From assembly GCA_019359035.1 (NCBI GenBank), contig JAHHIC010000056.1:1-64000 (forward strand): DNA of 64,000 nt, written 5' to 3'. The translations under genes and the position numbers were made by a program. Of this stretch, positions 43,794 to 53,534 are shown in pieces (positions within the stretch are counted from its first letter, which is position 1; every line of letters begins with the position of its first letter). The notes under the pieces were generated by a model that searched no databases, was not told where the DNA came from, and was given only the letters and a program-made list of their open reading frames with translations. Origin of the DNA: Scytonematopsis contorta HA4267-MV1 (lineage in GTDB: Bacteria; Cyanobacteriota; Cyanobacteriia; Cyanobacteriales; Nostocaceae).

Positions 43794-44000
43794 TTAATGA
43801 TGAATTGGTTCTGGAAGCCAACCTTGATGACGCAAACCTTTATCATACATTTTGTGTAATGTAGTCATCACATACACGAACGCGAAGCATAGTATTACCG
43901 AAGAAGAAATACTTTGTGCTTGGCTCCAAGTTTGTTGTGGCATTTCCTGGGGTTGATGATAGCCCATAGCCACAACATTAGCAGTAGTTGTGGTAGACAT
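43794..44000 (-). CDS. Small single-pass membrane protein of unknown function
   Basis: 68 residues, not recognised. One membrane helix (about 30-52: ISSSVILCFAFVYVMTTLHK), a Gln/Pro-rich N-terminus (HQPQEMPQQTWSQAQ) and a His/Pro-rich C-terminus (EPIHH). AAGGAAAT four bases before ATG is a good ribosome-binding site and supports a real gene. The Hlip/chlorophyll-binding motif is absent. It might be a small stress or photosynthesis-associated membrane subunit; not resolved. Confidence 0.65.
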   Translation of the reverse strand: MSTTTTANVVAMGYHQPQEMPQQTWSQAQSISSSVILCFAFVYVMTTLHKMYDKGLRHQGWLPEPIHH

Positions 44001-44670
44001 AATAATTTCCTTTTACTTTTTGCAACGTACTTTATTTTTAGCCAATGACCACTAAGTTTATGCAGATAAATTTATGCAGAACCTATCTAATAACCCAAGC
44101 TTTACAAACAAGTTGAGTATCTGGCGTTTCAACTTTTTTAATCTTAAGGTTTAATCCGTCATTCTTACAGGGACACTGACTCTATTTACATAATAAGACC
44201 AAAAACGGCAAAAACACTGGTGTTGCTTTTTCTTAACATTTCAATATTACTTTTAATATTTATCTTCACAACTTTCTTAGAAAAAACCTCTACATTAAAG
44301 GTGAACTATCTCTCTGCGCTTAAACCTATTTAATATGAAGTTACACATCAAAGCTCTTCCTAAAGGTATACCAACGCAATTCTTTATCTTGGGGCTAAGC
44401 CTTTTGGACGATGCTTTATTTCTTTTAGTATCCCGACTAGGATTACACTTGACCTGGCTGCATAACTTTTCCCCAGTGATAATGACCTGTATGGTCTTAT
44501 ACACCGAATGGCAATGTTTCTACAGCCTGTCAAATGTTGAGCAAATTATTTAACCGAACTTTCCCCCTAATCTCCCTACTCCCCCACTCCCCATTAGAAA
44601 TTCGCAATTTTGTTCGCGAAGCGTCTGCCTTGCAGATATTTTGAATTGTTTGCTCCCCACTCCCCCCTTA
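44001..44670. other. Intergenic region without a convincing gene
   Basis: 670 bases. A 72-codon plus-strand frame (44335-44553) has no family, ribosome-binding site or neighbour support. The 3' end (44589-44660) is the composite repeat described separately. No RNA gene recognised. Confidence 0.5.
44589..44660. repeat. Composite A+T-rich repeat carrying an inserted small dispersed repeat
   Basis: CCCCATTAGAAATTCGCAAT is shared with 52411 and 59881. In this copy the TTTTGAA heptamers are interrupted at 44612-44638 by a unit starting GTTCGCGAAGCGTCTGC and ending GCAGATA. Confidence 0.8.
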
Positions 44671-44871
44671 TCAACTACCAAAACTTTTATCCAACCAATC
44701 AAAAATGCACTCCAACTGGGTCAGCGTGACAAAGCCGTATTGCCAAAGGATTATTGGCAAAAAGTTTGGAGTTTGATGGGAGTACCGCAGAGCAAATTGT
44801 AAATCAGTTGCAGGAATAGCTAATTCTTGCTGTAAAAAATTAATCAAATCCGCCAGTCGTTTCGTTTCCAT
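44671..44871 (-). CDS. DUF2949 family protein
   Basis: 66 residues from the ATG at 44869-44871; an upstream GTG at 44880 is possible. It matches the short cyanobacterial DUF2949 family: RLADLINFLQQELAIPATDL, LPIILWQYGFVTLTQLECIF, DWLD. All-helical, cytoplasmic, function unknown. AGGGTGG five to six bases before the ATG supports the chosen start. Confidence 0.82.
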   Translation of the reverse strand: METKRLADLINFLQQELAIPATDLQFALRYSHQTPNFLPIILWQYGFVTLTQLECIFDWLDKSFGS

Positions 44872-45049
44872 AGTAGCCACCCTGTGTGTTGGGGATTATT
44901 GTAAAGACGAAGTTATGGATATGTGGAAATAGTGAGGATATGTGTTATTAATTTTACAAAAGTACACTTATCCTTAATACCACTTTGCGAAATTAAAAAA
45001 TGAAAAACAATTGACAATTAATAATTAAGAATTACAAATTACAATTTAT

Positions 45050-45919
45050 CTACTGTTTTTCACTTTGCAGCATGACTTGAGCCTTTAGTAATTCTTGTTG
45101 ATGTTCTTCACCCAGACTGGGATATTTCAGGTTGAGTGTTGCTAATTTTTTGCAGATGATATCAGCTACAACAAGCCTTGTAAACCATTTGTGGTCAGCA
45201 GGGATTATATACCACGGTGCCCATTTGGTGCTGGTACTATTAAACACATCTTCATATGCTTGTATATAGTCATCCCAAAACTGTCTTTCTAAGGCATCAC
45301 TCTTAGAAAACTTCCAATTTTTTTCTGGTGTTTCGATACGTTTTAGAAAGCGTTTTTTTTGTTCTTCTTTAGATATATTCAGAAAAAACTTAAGAATAAT
45401 AATACCATTATTCACTAAATATTTCTCAAAATTATTGATTTCTTCAAAGCGTTGTTGCCAAATTTTAGTAATATCAAAATCTGGGAGCCTTTGTGCTTTT
45501 AGTAATTCTGGATGTACTCTAACTATCAGAGTTTCTTCATAATATGAACGGTTAAAAATTCCCATGCGACCCCTTTCTGGTAAGGCTTTTGCGCTTCTCC
45601 AGAGGTAGTCATGGTCTAATTCTTCTTCTGAAGGACTTTTAAAACTATAAACTTGACATCCTTGGGGATTAACCCCGGACATTACATGTTTAATAGTACT
45701 ATCTTTACCCGCAGCATCCATTGCTTGAAAAATAATTAAAAGCGCATAATTATTTTGGGCATAAAGAACATCTTGAAATTTAGCTAATCGCTGAATATCT
45801 TTTTCTAATATTCCTTCTACATCTGTTTTATTTATGTAGTTACCTGTGTAACCCGGGTTATAGTCTTTTTTGAGAGAAATTTTGGTTCCAGGTGGGACAA
45901 TGAAAGGGTCTTTACTCAT
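45050..45919 (-). CDS. Polyphosphate kinase 2 family (PPK2) protein
   Basis: 289 residues. It catalyses phosphate transfer between polyphosphate and nucleotides. Signature motifs: Walker A-like MDAAGKDST (67-75), SFKSPSEEELDHDYLWR, GIFNRSYYEE, Walker B/lid region ILKFFLNISKEEQKKRF and WKFSKSDALERQFWDDY. Single-domain length fits PPK2; the subclass (ADP versus AMP/nucleotide preference) cannot be set by eye. It stands alone. The predicted role is nucleotide regeneration from stored polyphosphate. Confidence 0.92.
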   Translation of the reverse strand: MSKDPFIVPPGTKISLKKDYNPGYTGNYINKTDVEGILEKDIQRLAKFQDVLYAQNNYALLIIFQAMDAAGKDSTIKHVMSGVNPQGCQVYSFKSPSEEELDHDYLWRSAKALPERGRMGIFNRSYYEETLIVRVHPELLKAQRLPDFDITKIWQQRFEEINNFEKYLVNNGIIILKFFLNISKEEQKKRFLKRIETPEKNWKFSKSDALERQFWDDYIQAYEDVFNSTSTKWAPWYIIPADHKWFTRLVVADIICKKLATLNLKYPSLGEEHQQELLKAQVMLQSEKQ

Positions 45920-46181
45920 AAAACCTATTACTCAATAGTATGCAAATGAGTTATTTTATCTACCTAAAGATAGAGGTATAAATCTATATTTTTTGGCTGA
46001 TTAGTTTTTGCACTTAGTAGTACTTCTGACTACAAATTAGACTGTAAAGGTAAAGGATTCTGTTAACTAGTATACATTGTTAGATGAAAGATTATTATTT
46101 CTTAACACAGTGCCTTTACGGGATGTAAAAAGACCTAAAATTTGTGGGAACCCTAAGGATAGGAGTTTATAGGTTAGGGAA

Positions 46182-46544
46182 ATGGCAGAGAAATCTACAA
46201 CAGGTCAACCAGGTAAATCCAAAGGGTGGAGTAATTTAGAACATGCTGCAATACTTTTTGATGATTCAATAGTGACAGGTATTGTGCAACACCCTGTTAC
46301 TAAACACTGGCAAACTTGGGTATCTGTTAAGAAAAACGATAATATAAATTGCTTGACTGCTCACAGCGAACGTTACGACGCTGTTTTAGTTGCACTTGAT
46401 ATAGCAATGGCTTGGAAAGCGGGTCATTTAAAAAACCCTAAGGATGTGGCTGTTTTTCTTAAGTGTTTGCCATCGGATGCCAAGGTGGTGTCTCTACCGT
46501 CCGAAATTTTACCAAAGCTTAAGGAGTTAATGCTCAATAGTTAA
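46182..46544 (+). CDS. Small cyanobacterial protein of unknown function
   Basis: 120 residues, not recognised. Soluble, with a mixed alpha/beta pattern (AILFDDSIVTGIVQHPVTKHWQTWVSV, RYDAVLVALDIAMAW, SLPSEILPKLKELM). It has no signal, helix or catalytic motif. ATG lies shortly after AGGAG and TTAGGG, a plausible ribosome-binding site. It sits 185 bp upstream of the sucrose synthase gene on the same strand, but the gap holds heptamer repeats, so the link is weak. Confidence 0.6.
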   Translation: MAEKSTTGQPGKSKGWSNLEHAAILFDDSIVTGIVQHPVTKHWQTWVSVKKNDNINCLTAHSERYDAVLVALDIAMAWKAGHLKNPKDVAVFLKCLPSDAKVVSLPSEILPKLKELMLNS

Positions 46545-46612
46545 CACTCAACAGTTAGTAGTTAACAATTACCAATTACCAATTACCAATTACCAGTTAG
46601 CACTCACCCAAT
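46530..46612. repeat. Heptamer arrays (GTTAACA- and CAATTAC-type)
   Basis: Short arrays of AGTTAACA/CAACAGT and CAATTAC heptamers, overlapping the last codons of the upstream gene and running into the sucrose synthase upstream region. Confidence 0.75.
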
Positions 46613-46729
46613 GAAGAATATGCGCTAATGTAAGGAGTACGTAGGCTTGTTTTTGCCTATTATCAGAGATTACAGCTATTTATCACGAAAAAAGTAGTTT
46701 GTATTCTATCTAAAGTTTAGGAATTTGTT

Positions 46730-49135
46730 ATGTATGAACTTGTTCAAACGGTATTAAACAGTGATGAAAAAATTGCTTTGCGTCAATTAGTTTCGACTTT
46801 ATCTATCTCTGGGAAGAGGTATTTATTAAGAAATGATATATTGCAGGCTTTTGCTGACTTCTGTGAACAGACGCAAAAGCCCGCGTACTTTTTCCACTCT
46901 TCTTCTCTCAGTCAACTTATTCGTTACACCCACGAAATAATTCTGGAAGAGGAAAGCACTTGGTTTGTGATTCGTCCCTGGATTGCTAGTCAAATAATTT
47001 TGCGCTTTGAGGCAAATATGACTAGTGCGGTGGAAATGACCCCAGAAGCCTTGTTGGATGTACGTGACCGCTTAGTAAATCGCTACCAATCTCAAATATT
47101 AGAAATAGATTTGAGTCCGTTTTACAAGGGTGACCCCGATATCGATGACCCCAGAAATATTGGTCAAGGTTTTGCATTTCTGAATCGTCATTTATGTCAT
47201 CAACTGGAAACTAACCCTGACTATTGGTTAGAGGCATTATTTCAAGTTCTCCACAAATTGAACTATGATGGTCTCCCTCTTTTAACTAACGACCGAATTA
47301 ACTCTGGGCTAGAGTTAACACAACAAATCAAGCAAGCGATTAAGTTAGTTACCGAGCTTCAACCAAATTTACCCTTAGAAAAATTTCGCTTCGACCTACA
47401 AAGTTTGGGTTTGGAACCGGGTTGGGGTAATACAGCAGAGCGTGTGCTATCTACCCTTGAGTTATTTGACCGATTGATTGACGCTCCCGAACCACCAATT
47501 CTGGAAGCTTTTATTTCCCGTGTACCTGCAATTTACCGTGCTGTATTGATTTCGATTCACGGTTGGGTCGGTCAAGAAGGTGTTTTAGGACGACCCGAAA
47601 CTGCTGGTCAGGTCGCTTATGTTATAGAACAAGCTCGTAATTTGGAAAATAAGCTCCAAGAAGAAATCAAACTTGCGGGACTTGATATTTTAGGGATTCA
47701 CCCAAAAGTGATAATTTTGACTCGCTTGATTCCTAATTGCGAGGGTACGGGGTGTAACCTACGTCTAGAAAAAGTCCAAGGTACAGAGAATGCTTGGATA
47801 TTACGGGTTCCTTTTGCTGACACTTCAGATGCAACGCAAAATTGGATTTCCAAATATGAAATTTGGCCGTACTTGGAAACATTTGCGACTGATGCAGAAC
47901 GAGAATTATTAGCAGAATTACGGGGACGACCTAACTTAATCATTGGTAACTATAGTGATGGAAATTTAGTTGCATTTTTGTTAGCACGTCGTCTGAAGTC
48001 GATTCACTGTCACATCGCTCATTCTTTAGAAAAACCAAAACATCTGTTCAGCAATTTGTATTGGCAAGATTTGGAAGATAAGTATCACTTCAGTGCTCAA
48101 TTTACTGCTGACCTGATTGCAATGAACGCAGCAGATTTTGTGATTACTTCTTCTTACCAAGAAATTGTCGGTACACCTGAGAGTATGGGACAATACGAGT
48201 CGTACAAATGTTTTACCATGCCTCAGATGTACCATGTGGTTGACGGTATCGACTTGTTTAACCCTAAATTCAATATGGTGCCTCCTGGGGTAAATGAAAA
48301 TATTTTTTACCCTTACAATAAAAATGAAGAACGGGATACTAATCTGATTGCGAAAATTTCTGAGCTACTTTTTCAACGAGAAGCACCAGAAATTATTGGT
48401 AATTTTGATGATGTAACTAAACGAGTACTTTTGGCTGTTTCACCCCTGACTACGGTTAAAAATTTAAGTGGTTTGCTGGAATGTTTTGGCAAAAGTCAGG
48501 AATTGCAAGCACATTGTAATTTAATTATCCTCACAAGTGACTTACAAATCGGTGAATCAACAAGACCAGAACAAAGCGCTGAAATAGAAAAACTGCACAA
48601 CGTTATTGAGCAATACCAACTTCAAGGCAAAGTCCGTTGCGTAGGAATGCGTCTTTCCAGCATGGAACTTGGAGAAGCTTACCGCGTCGTAGCAGACAGT
48701 AAGGGAATTTTTGTCCATTTCGCTCTCTTTGAAGCCTTCGGACGCACTGTCCTCGAAGCGATGATTTCTGGTTTGCCTGCTCTCGTAACTGAATTTGGTG
48801 GTGCTTCGGAAATTATCGACGACGGAGAAGGTGAGTTTACACTTAACCCAACTGATTTAGAAGGCTCGGCTAAGAAAATTTTACAATTTGTTCAACAGTG
48901 TGATGCCCATCCAGAATACTGGAACCAGATTTCCGAACAGGCTATGAAAATCGTAAGTAACAAATATAACTGGCACTTACATGTCAATCAGCTGCTGTTA
49001 CTCGCTAAAATGTATAGGTTCTGGGATTCTGTTACCCGCGATAACCGAGATGCTAGAATGCGTTACTTAGAAACTTTATACCATCTGGTTTACAAACCAA
49101 GGGCTGAAGTTATCCTGCAAAAACATAATGGGTAA
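46730..49135 (+). CDS. susA: Sucrose synthase
   Basis: 801 residues, full-length for cyanobacterial sucrose synthase (sucrose + NDP to fructose + NDP-glucose, reversible). The N-terminal regulatory part (1-240) leads to the GT-B catalytic domains: VILTRLIPNCEGTGCN, MPQMYHVVDGIDLF, NMVPPGVNENIFYP, and the E-x7-E of GT4 at Glu668 and Glu676 (EAFGRTVLEAM), followed by VTEFGGASEI. AGGA six bases before ATG supports the start. It sits in front of a GH65-phosphoglucomutase fusion on the same strand, with a 243-bp repeat-filled gap. In heterocyst-formers this enzyme cleaves sucrose delivered to heterocysts or feeds glycogen. Confidence 0.93.
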   Translation: MYELVQTVLNSDEKIALRQLVSTLSISGKRYLLRNDILQAFADFCEQTQKPAYFFHSSSLSQLIRYTHEIILEEESTWFVIRPWIASQIILRFEANMTSAVEMTPEALLDVRDRLVNRYQSQILEIDLSPFYKGDPDIDDPRNIGQGFAFLNRHLCHQLETNPDYWLEALFQVLHKLNYDGLPLLTNDRINSGLELTQQIKQAIKLVTELQPNLPLEKFRFDLQSLGLEPGWGNTAERVLSTLELFDRLIDAPEPPILEAFISRVPAIYRAVLISIHGWVGQEGVLGRPETAGQVAYVIEQARNLENKLQEEIKLAGLDILGIHPKVIILTRLIPNCEGTGCNLRLEKVQGTENAWILRVPFADTSDATQNWISKYEIWPYLETFATDAERELLAELRGRPNLIIGNYSDGNLVAFLLARRLKSIHCHIAHSLEKPKHLFSNLYWQDLEDKYHFSAQFTADLIAMNAADFVITSSYQEIVGTPESMGQYESYKCFTMPQMYHVVDGIDLFNPKFNMVPPGVNENIFYPYNKNEERDTNLIAKISELLFQREAPEIIGNFDDVTKRVLLAVSPLTTVKNLSGLLECFGKSQELQAHCNLIILTSDLQIGESTRPEQSAEIEKLHNVIEQYQLQGKVRCVGMRLSSMELGEAYRVVADSKGIFVHFALFEAFGRTVLEAMISGLPALVTEFGGASEIIDDGEGEFTLNPTDLEGSAKKILQFVQQCDAHPEYWNQISEQAMKIVSNKYNWHLHVNQLLLLAKMYRFWDSVTRDNRDARMRYLETLYHLVYKPRAEVILQKHNG

Positions 49136-49320
49136 TGGGAATGGAGAATGGGGAATGGGGAATGGGGAATTGGTAATTGGTAATGGGGAATTGGTAATGG
49201 GTGTCAAAAGTTAGTTTTTTAGTAGCAAATTCTCAATCTCCAATCCCCAATTACCCATCCCCAATCTTCAATCCCCAATTACCAATCCCCAATTACCAAT
49301 TACCAATTACCAATTACCCA
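49136..49320. repeat. Heptamer arrays between sucrose synthase and GH65 genes
   Basis: Several arrays: TGGGGAA/GGGGAAT (49140-49200), CAATCCCC and ACCAATT/AATTACC (49230-49320). They fill most of the 243-bp gap and could form a large imperfect hairpin, since G-rich arrays face C-rich ones. Confidence 0.85.
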
Positions 49321-49378
49321 AAAGGGTCATTTCGTAATGAGTATTAACAGGACAATATATTTATAAAAGGTAGTGCCG

Positions 49379-52261
49379 ATGGATAAAACAGTATGTTACC
49401 GGGATTTTGTCTATACTGATTGGACTTTAAGTGAAACTAAATTTGCTCCAGAGCAAATCCATCAGCGAGAAACAGTTTTTACAATTGGTAATGGTTATTT
49501 AGGAACGCGGGGATGTTTTGAAGAAGGTTATCCCCGTGCTGTACCTGTGACTTTAGTTCATGGGGTTTATGATGATGTTCCTATCGTTTATACCGAACTT
49601 GCTAACTGTCCCGATTGGTTATCTTTGGCAATCACAGTTAATGGTGACCGCTTTCGTATGGACAGGGGGGAAATATTAAATTATGAACGACGCTTAGATT
49701 TACGCTCCGGTGTCCTCAGTCGTACTGTTCGCTGGCGCAGTCCTAATGGTCAAACGATTGACATTTATTTTGAACGTTTTGCTAGTTTTGCTGATGAGCA
49801 TGTATTAGCTGTACGCTGCCAAATTACACCAGTAGACTTTGAAGGGTTAGTAGAAATACAGGCTAGTATTAACGGCTACCCAGAAAATCAAGGCTTTAAC
49901 CATTGGGAGTACATCGACCAAGGTAAAAACGACAAAGGGGTTTGGTTACACTTACGTACCCGTAATTCCCGCATTACTTTGGGTACGGCGTCTTTACTGA
50001 AAATATCGGGAGCGGAAGCTGGGGTACAAGTTTCAAATCCTCCAGGCTATCCGACTTTAACAACTTCTTTCACTGCTTCACCGGGACACACGGTAACGGT
50101 GGATAAATTCATTACAATTTTTACCAGCCGTGATACTGAAGCCCCTGTACAGTCAGCGCAAGAAAAATTAATTCAATTAACTGATTACAACGAATTGTTG
50201 GTTAACCATAAACAAGCTTGGGAAGACGCTTGGCAATACAGTGATATTACCATTGAGGGAGATGTTAGAGCCGCCCTCGCAGTTCGTTACAATTTGTTTC
50301 AGTTACTCATCGCTGGTCCTAAACATGACGACCGAGTAAGTATAGCTGCTAAAACTCTTTCAGGATTTGGCTATCGTGGTCATGTATTTTGGGATACAGA
50401 AATTTTTATACTTCCATTTTTCATCTATACTCAACCAGCCATAGCTCGAAATTTACTATCCTATCGCTATCACACGCTGAATGGAGCGCGACGTAAGGCA
50501 GTACATTACGGGTATAAAGGAGCAATGTACTCCTGGGAGAGTGCTGAGACAGGTGATGAAGTTACACCCCGTTGGCTACCTCCTAGCAACGACCCTTACG
50601 GGGAAGATATCCGTATTTGGTGTCGCGACAGAGAAATTCACATTAGTGCTGACATTGTTTACGCGGTTTGGAGTTATTGGCACGCTAGTGGTGACGACGA
50701 GTGGCTGCGCGACTACGGTGCGGAAATTATTTTGGATACTGCGGTCTTTTGGGGTAGTCGAGTCGAATATAATACCAAGTACGAACGGTATGAAATTTGC
50801 GGGGTTATTGGTGCTGATGAATACCACGAACTCTCGAATAACAATGCCTTTACCAATCGCATGGTGCAATGGCATTTAGAAAAAGCATTGTTAGCCCAAG
50901 ATTGGTTACGTAAAACTTACCCCGAAAAAGCTAAGGAATTGGAGGACAGACTTTTATTAACTGCTGCACGGAGGTCACGTTGGCAAGACATTATTGATAA
51001 TATTTGGATACCTTACGACCGTTCCACAGGGTTGATAGAACAAGCCGACGGATTTTTCAAATTAGAAGACGTCAACTTAGCGGACTATGAACCCCGTAAA
51101 CGTTCGATGCAATTAATTTTGGGTATTGAAGAAGCCAACAAGCGGCAAGTTCTGAAGCAGCCAGATGTTTTAATGCTGTTATATTTGATGCGCGAGTCTC
51201 AGGAATTTCCCTATAGTTTGGAAATTTTAGAAAAAAATTGGGATTACTATGCACCTCGTACAGATGTTACCTATGGTTCATCCTTGGGGCCTGCGATTCA
51301 TGCTATTTTAGCCTCTGACTTAAACAAAACCACTGAAGCTTACGAATTATTTATGCAAGCTGCGATGGTAGATGTGGAAGATGCACGAGGAAACGCCAAC
51401 GAAGGAATTCATGGTGCTAGTGCAGGAGGGATTTGGCAGGCTGCGGTGTTTGGATTTGGTGGTATTAAATTTACCGAAGATGGTCCCGTAGCCACCCCAC
51501 ACTTACCACCCGGTTGGAGACGCCTGAAATTTAAAATACATTGGTGCGGTCAGTGGCACGAGTTTGATTTGAAACAAGAAGTGGAAAGCATGACTGATAA
51601 ACAAATTCCAGATATTCGTGGTGTCATATTTGATTTAGATGGCGTATTAACAGATACCGCAGAATATCATTACTTAGCTTGGCAAAGGTTAGCAGACGAA
51701 GAGGGTTTACCTTTTAATCGCGAAGCCAATGAAGCATTACGGGGAGTATCGCGACGAGAATCACTAATGCATATTGTTGGTGATAGATATTACCCAGAAG
51801 AAAAAATCCAAGAAATGATGGAACGTAAGAATCGCTACTATGTAGAATCAATTGAGAATATATCCCCAAAAGATTTGTTACCCGGAGCTTTAAATTTATT
51901 GGATGAATTAAAGCAAGCTGGTATAAAAATTGCTCTAGGCTCGGCGAGTAAAAATGCTCGTCCGGTGATAGAAAAATTAGGTATTGCCGACAAAATAGAC
52001 GTTATTGCAGACGGTTTCAGCGTACAACAACCCAAACCAGCACCAGATTTATTTTTGTTTGCAGCTAAGGAATTAGGGTTAGAACCGGAAAACTGTGTAG
52101 TAGTTGAAGATGCTGAAGCGGGTGTAGAAGCAGCATTAGCAGCCAATATGCTCGCAGTTGGACTTGGACCAGAATCTCGTGTGGGTATCGCTACTCTTGT
52201 CTTACCAAATCTCGAAGGTGTCCACTGGTCAGATTTGCAAGCTAAGTTGAGTGAGGAGTAA
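49379..52261 (+). CDS. GH65 disaccharide phosphorylase fused to beta-phosphoglucomutase
   Basis: 960 residues from ATG 49379, preceded by AAAGG; a GTG two codons upstream is less likely. The N-terminal 1-730 is a GH65 (kojibiose/trehalose/maltose phosphorylase-like) protein with catalytic Glu481 in IGADEYHE and the phosphate-binding GIHGASAGGIWQ. The C-terminal part (about 745-960) is a HAD-type beta-phosphoglucomutase: nucleophile Asp752 and Asp754 in FDLDGVLTDT, SASKNA, and VVEDAEAGVEAA. The fusion would turn disaccharide plus phosphate into beta-glucose-1-phosphate and then glucose-6-phosphate without release. The exact disaccharide is not resolved. It follows the sucrose synthase gene on the same strand. 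Confidence 0.9.
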   Translation: MDKTVCYRDFVYTDWTLSETKFAPEQIHQRETVFTIGNGYLGTRGCFEEGYPRAVPVTLVHGVYDDVPIVYTELANCPDWLSLAITVNGDRFRMDRGEILNYERRLDLRSGVLSRTVRWRSPNGQTIDIYFERFASFADEHVLAVRCQITPVDFEGLVEIQASINGYPENQGFNHWEYIDQGKNDKGVWLHLRTRNSRITLGTASLLKISGAEAGVQVSNPPGYPTLTTSFTASPGHTVTVDKFITIFTSRDTEAPVQSAQEKLIQLTDYNELLVNHKQAWEDAWQYSDITIEGDVRAALAVRYNLFQLLIAGPKHDDRVSIAAKTLSGFGYRGHVFWDTEIFILPFFIYTQPAIARNLLSYRYHTLNGARRKAVHYGYKGAMYSWESAETGDEVTPRWLPPSNDPYGEDIRIWCRDREIHISADIVYAVWSYWHASGDDEWLRDYGAEIILDTAVFWGSRVEYNTKYERYEICGVIGADEYHELSNNNAFTNRMVQWHLEKALLAQDWLRKTYPEKAKELEDRLLLTAARRSRWQDIIDNIWIPYDRSTGLIEQADGFFKLEDVNLADYEPRKRSMQLILGIEEANKRQVLKQPDVLMLLYLMRESQEFPYSLEILEKNWDYYAPRTDVTYGSSLGPAIHAILASDLNKTTEAYELFMQAAMVDVEDARGNANEGIHGASAGGIWQAAVFGFGGIKFTEDGPVATPHLPPGWRRLKFKIHWCGQWHEFDLKQEVESMTDKQIPDIRGVIFDLDGVLTDTAEYHYLAWQRLADEEGLPFNREANEALRGVSRRESLMHIVGDRYYPEEKIQEMMERKNRYYVESIENISPKDLLPGALNLLDELKQAGIKIALGSASKNARPVIEKLGIADKIDVIADGFSVQQPKPAPDLFLFAAKELGLEPENCVVVEDAEAGVEAALAANMLAVGLGPESRVGIATLVLPNLEGVHWSDLQAKLSEE

Positions 52262-52344
52262 ACAATTCAAAATTCAAAATTCAAAATTGTGAATTTTTAA
52301 TAGACATCTCCAGAAAACATTTATAGGTCTGAAATTTATATGCA

Positions 52345-52392
52345 GACCTAACCCCCCTACCCCCACAGACCGATGAGGGAAGGGGGGGTAAT
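52345..52392. repeat. C/G-rich dispersed inverted repeat, degraded
   Basis: ACCTAACCCCCCTACCCCC, then a spacer carrying CAGACCGATGAGGG, then AAGGGGGGG. Related to 4341 and 35681, but the stem is interrupted. Confidence 0.7.
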
Positions 52393-52410
52393 TAAGCTTC
52401 TCCCCAATCT

Positions 52411-52466
52411 CCCCATTAGAAATTCGCAATTTTGAATTTTGAATTTTGAATTGTTTACTCCCCACT
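52411..52466. repeat. Composite A+T-rich repeat
   Basis: CCCCATTAGAAATTCGCAAT, then TTTGAAT heptamers, then TTGTTTACTCCCCACTC. It ends two bases before the uppP stop codon. Same element as at 59881 and, interrupted, 44589. Confidence 0.85.
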
Positions 52467-52467
52467 C

Positions 52468-53274
52468 TCAACCTTTCCAACCTGTTGCAATTGCTATCAG
52501 AAGCGCACTACCAAATGCTAAACGATACCAAACAAATACCCATGTATTTTGATTTTGTAAGAAACGAAGAAGGAAAGCAATTGATAGATAGGAAAAAATA
52601 AAGGTTGAAATAATACCTACGAGTAATAAACTAGGTTCAAATTTATTTAAACTGTATATTTTTACAGCTTTATATAAGGTAGCAATAGTCAGGGTCGGAA
52701 TCCCTAACAAAAATGAGAATCTTGCTGCTGCTTGTCGCTCTAATCCTAAAAATAAGGCTGTTGTTAAGGTAGAGCCTGAGCGAGAAGCTCCTGGAAACAG
52801 AGCAATCATTTGACCCAAGCCTACTAGAATACCATCTTTGGTATCTAATGAGTCAAATCCTCGTTTGCGGGTACCAATTTTTTCTGCAAGTCCTAGTAAC
52901 AGTGACATTACAATTGACATAATGGCAATCATTAATGCACTTTCGGGCAAAATGTCTTTCAATATAAAGCCAAGAGCTAGTGCGGGGATTGTTCCAATTA
53001 CAATACCTAAAATAATTTTCCATTCTTCCCTTTGCCAGTCTTTTTGTCTGACTGCCATCAGTCCACCTTTTAACAGGTGAGAAATATCTGACCAAAAATA
53101 TATTACAACTGCTATAACACTGCCAAATTGAATTGCATCGACAAAATCTTTGTCACCAAGCTTTTCCCAATTAAATAGCTTAGTAAAGATTATCAAGTGT
53201 GCTGTGCTACTAATTGGTAAAAATTCTGTTATCCCTTGCACAATCCCCATCACGAAAGCTTGAAAAAACTCCAT
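52468..53274 (-). CDS. uppP: Undecaprenyl-diphosphatase (UppP/BacA)
   Basis: 268 residues, about eight membrane helices. It removes a phosphate from undecaprenyl diphosphate, recycling the lipid carrier for peptidoglycan and polysaccharides. Motifs: GIVQGITEFLPISSTAHL at residues 11-28 (the E and the following Ser/His are catalytic) and PGASRSGSTLT. AGGAATTAAATAATG gives a good start. It lies downstream of, and convergent with, the GH65 fusion. It could be involved in bacitracin tolerance, as in the family. Confidence 0.95.
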   Translation of the reverse strand: MEFFQAFVMGIVQGITEFLPISSTAHLIIFTKLFNWEKLGDKDFVDAIQFGSVIAVVIYFWSDISHLLKGGLMAVRQKDWQREEWKIILGIVIGTIPALALGFILKDILPESALMIAIMSIVMSLLLGLAEKIGTRKRGFDSLDTKDGILVGLGQMIALFPGASRSGSTLTTALFLGLERQAAARFSFLLGIPTLTIATLYKAVKIYSLNKFEPSLLLVGIISTFIFSYLSIAFLLRFLQNQNTWVFVWYRLAFGSALLIAIATGWKG

Positions 53275-53429
53275 TATTTAATTCCTGTAATGATAAGTAC
53301 CTGGTAGATGCTGGCGTATTGTATCAACTTTTTTAGCTAGTTAGGCATTAAAGTGATACAAATGCCACTATAGGATAATCCAAATTATGCTGGTTGTTGT
53401 TCCAATTCGGCATTTTCTCAAAAAATACT

Positions 53430-53476
53430 AAAAATCCCCATAAATTTTACGTAAATTAGTAATTATAGGGATTTTT
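53430..53476 (-). terminator. Hairpin terminator of the carotenoid oxygenase gene
   Basis: AAAAATCCC and GGGATTTTT arms (9 bp) flank an A+T-rich loop, ending in a T-run on the minus strand, 59 bp after the stop codon. Confidence 0.6.
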
Positions 53477-53534
53477 AATCAATAAATTGTTACAAGAACA
53501 TGGGAATTTGAACTTTTACTGTCAACTTTTACTA

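Noticed and set aside
43794-44000. High-light-inducible (Hlip) protein
   Set aside because: The ExxNGRxAM chlorophyll-binding motif is absent.
44335-44553. 72-codon plus-strand frame and a 69-codon antisense frame
   Set aside because: No family, no Shine-Dalgarno, not part of an operon; kept as unassigned intergenic DNA.
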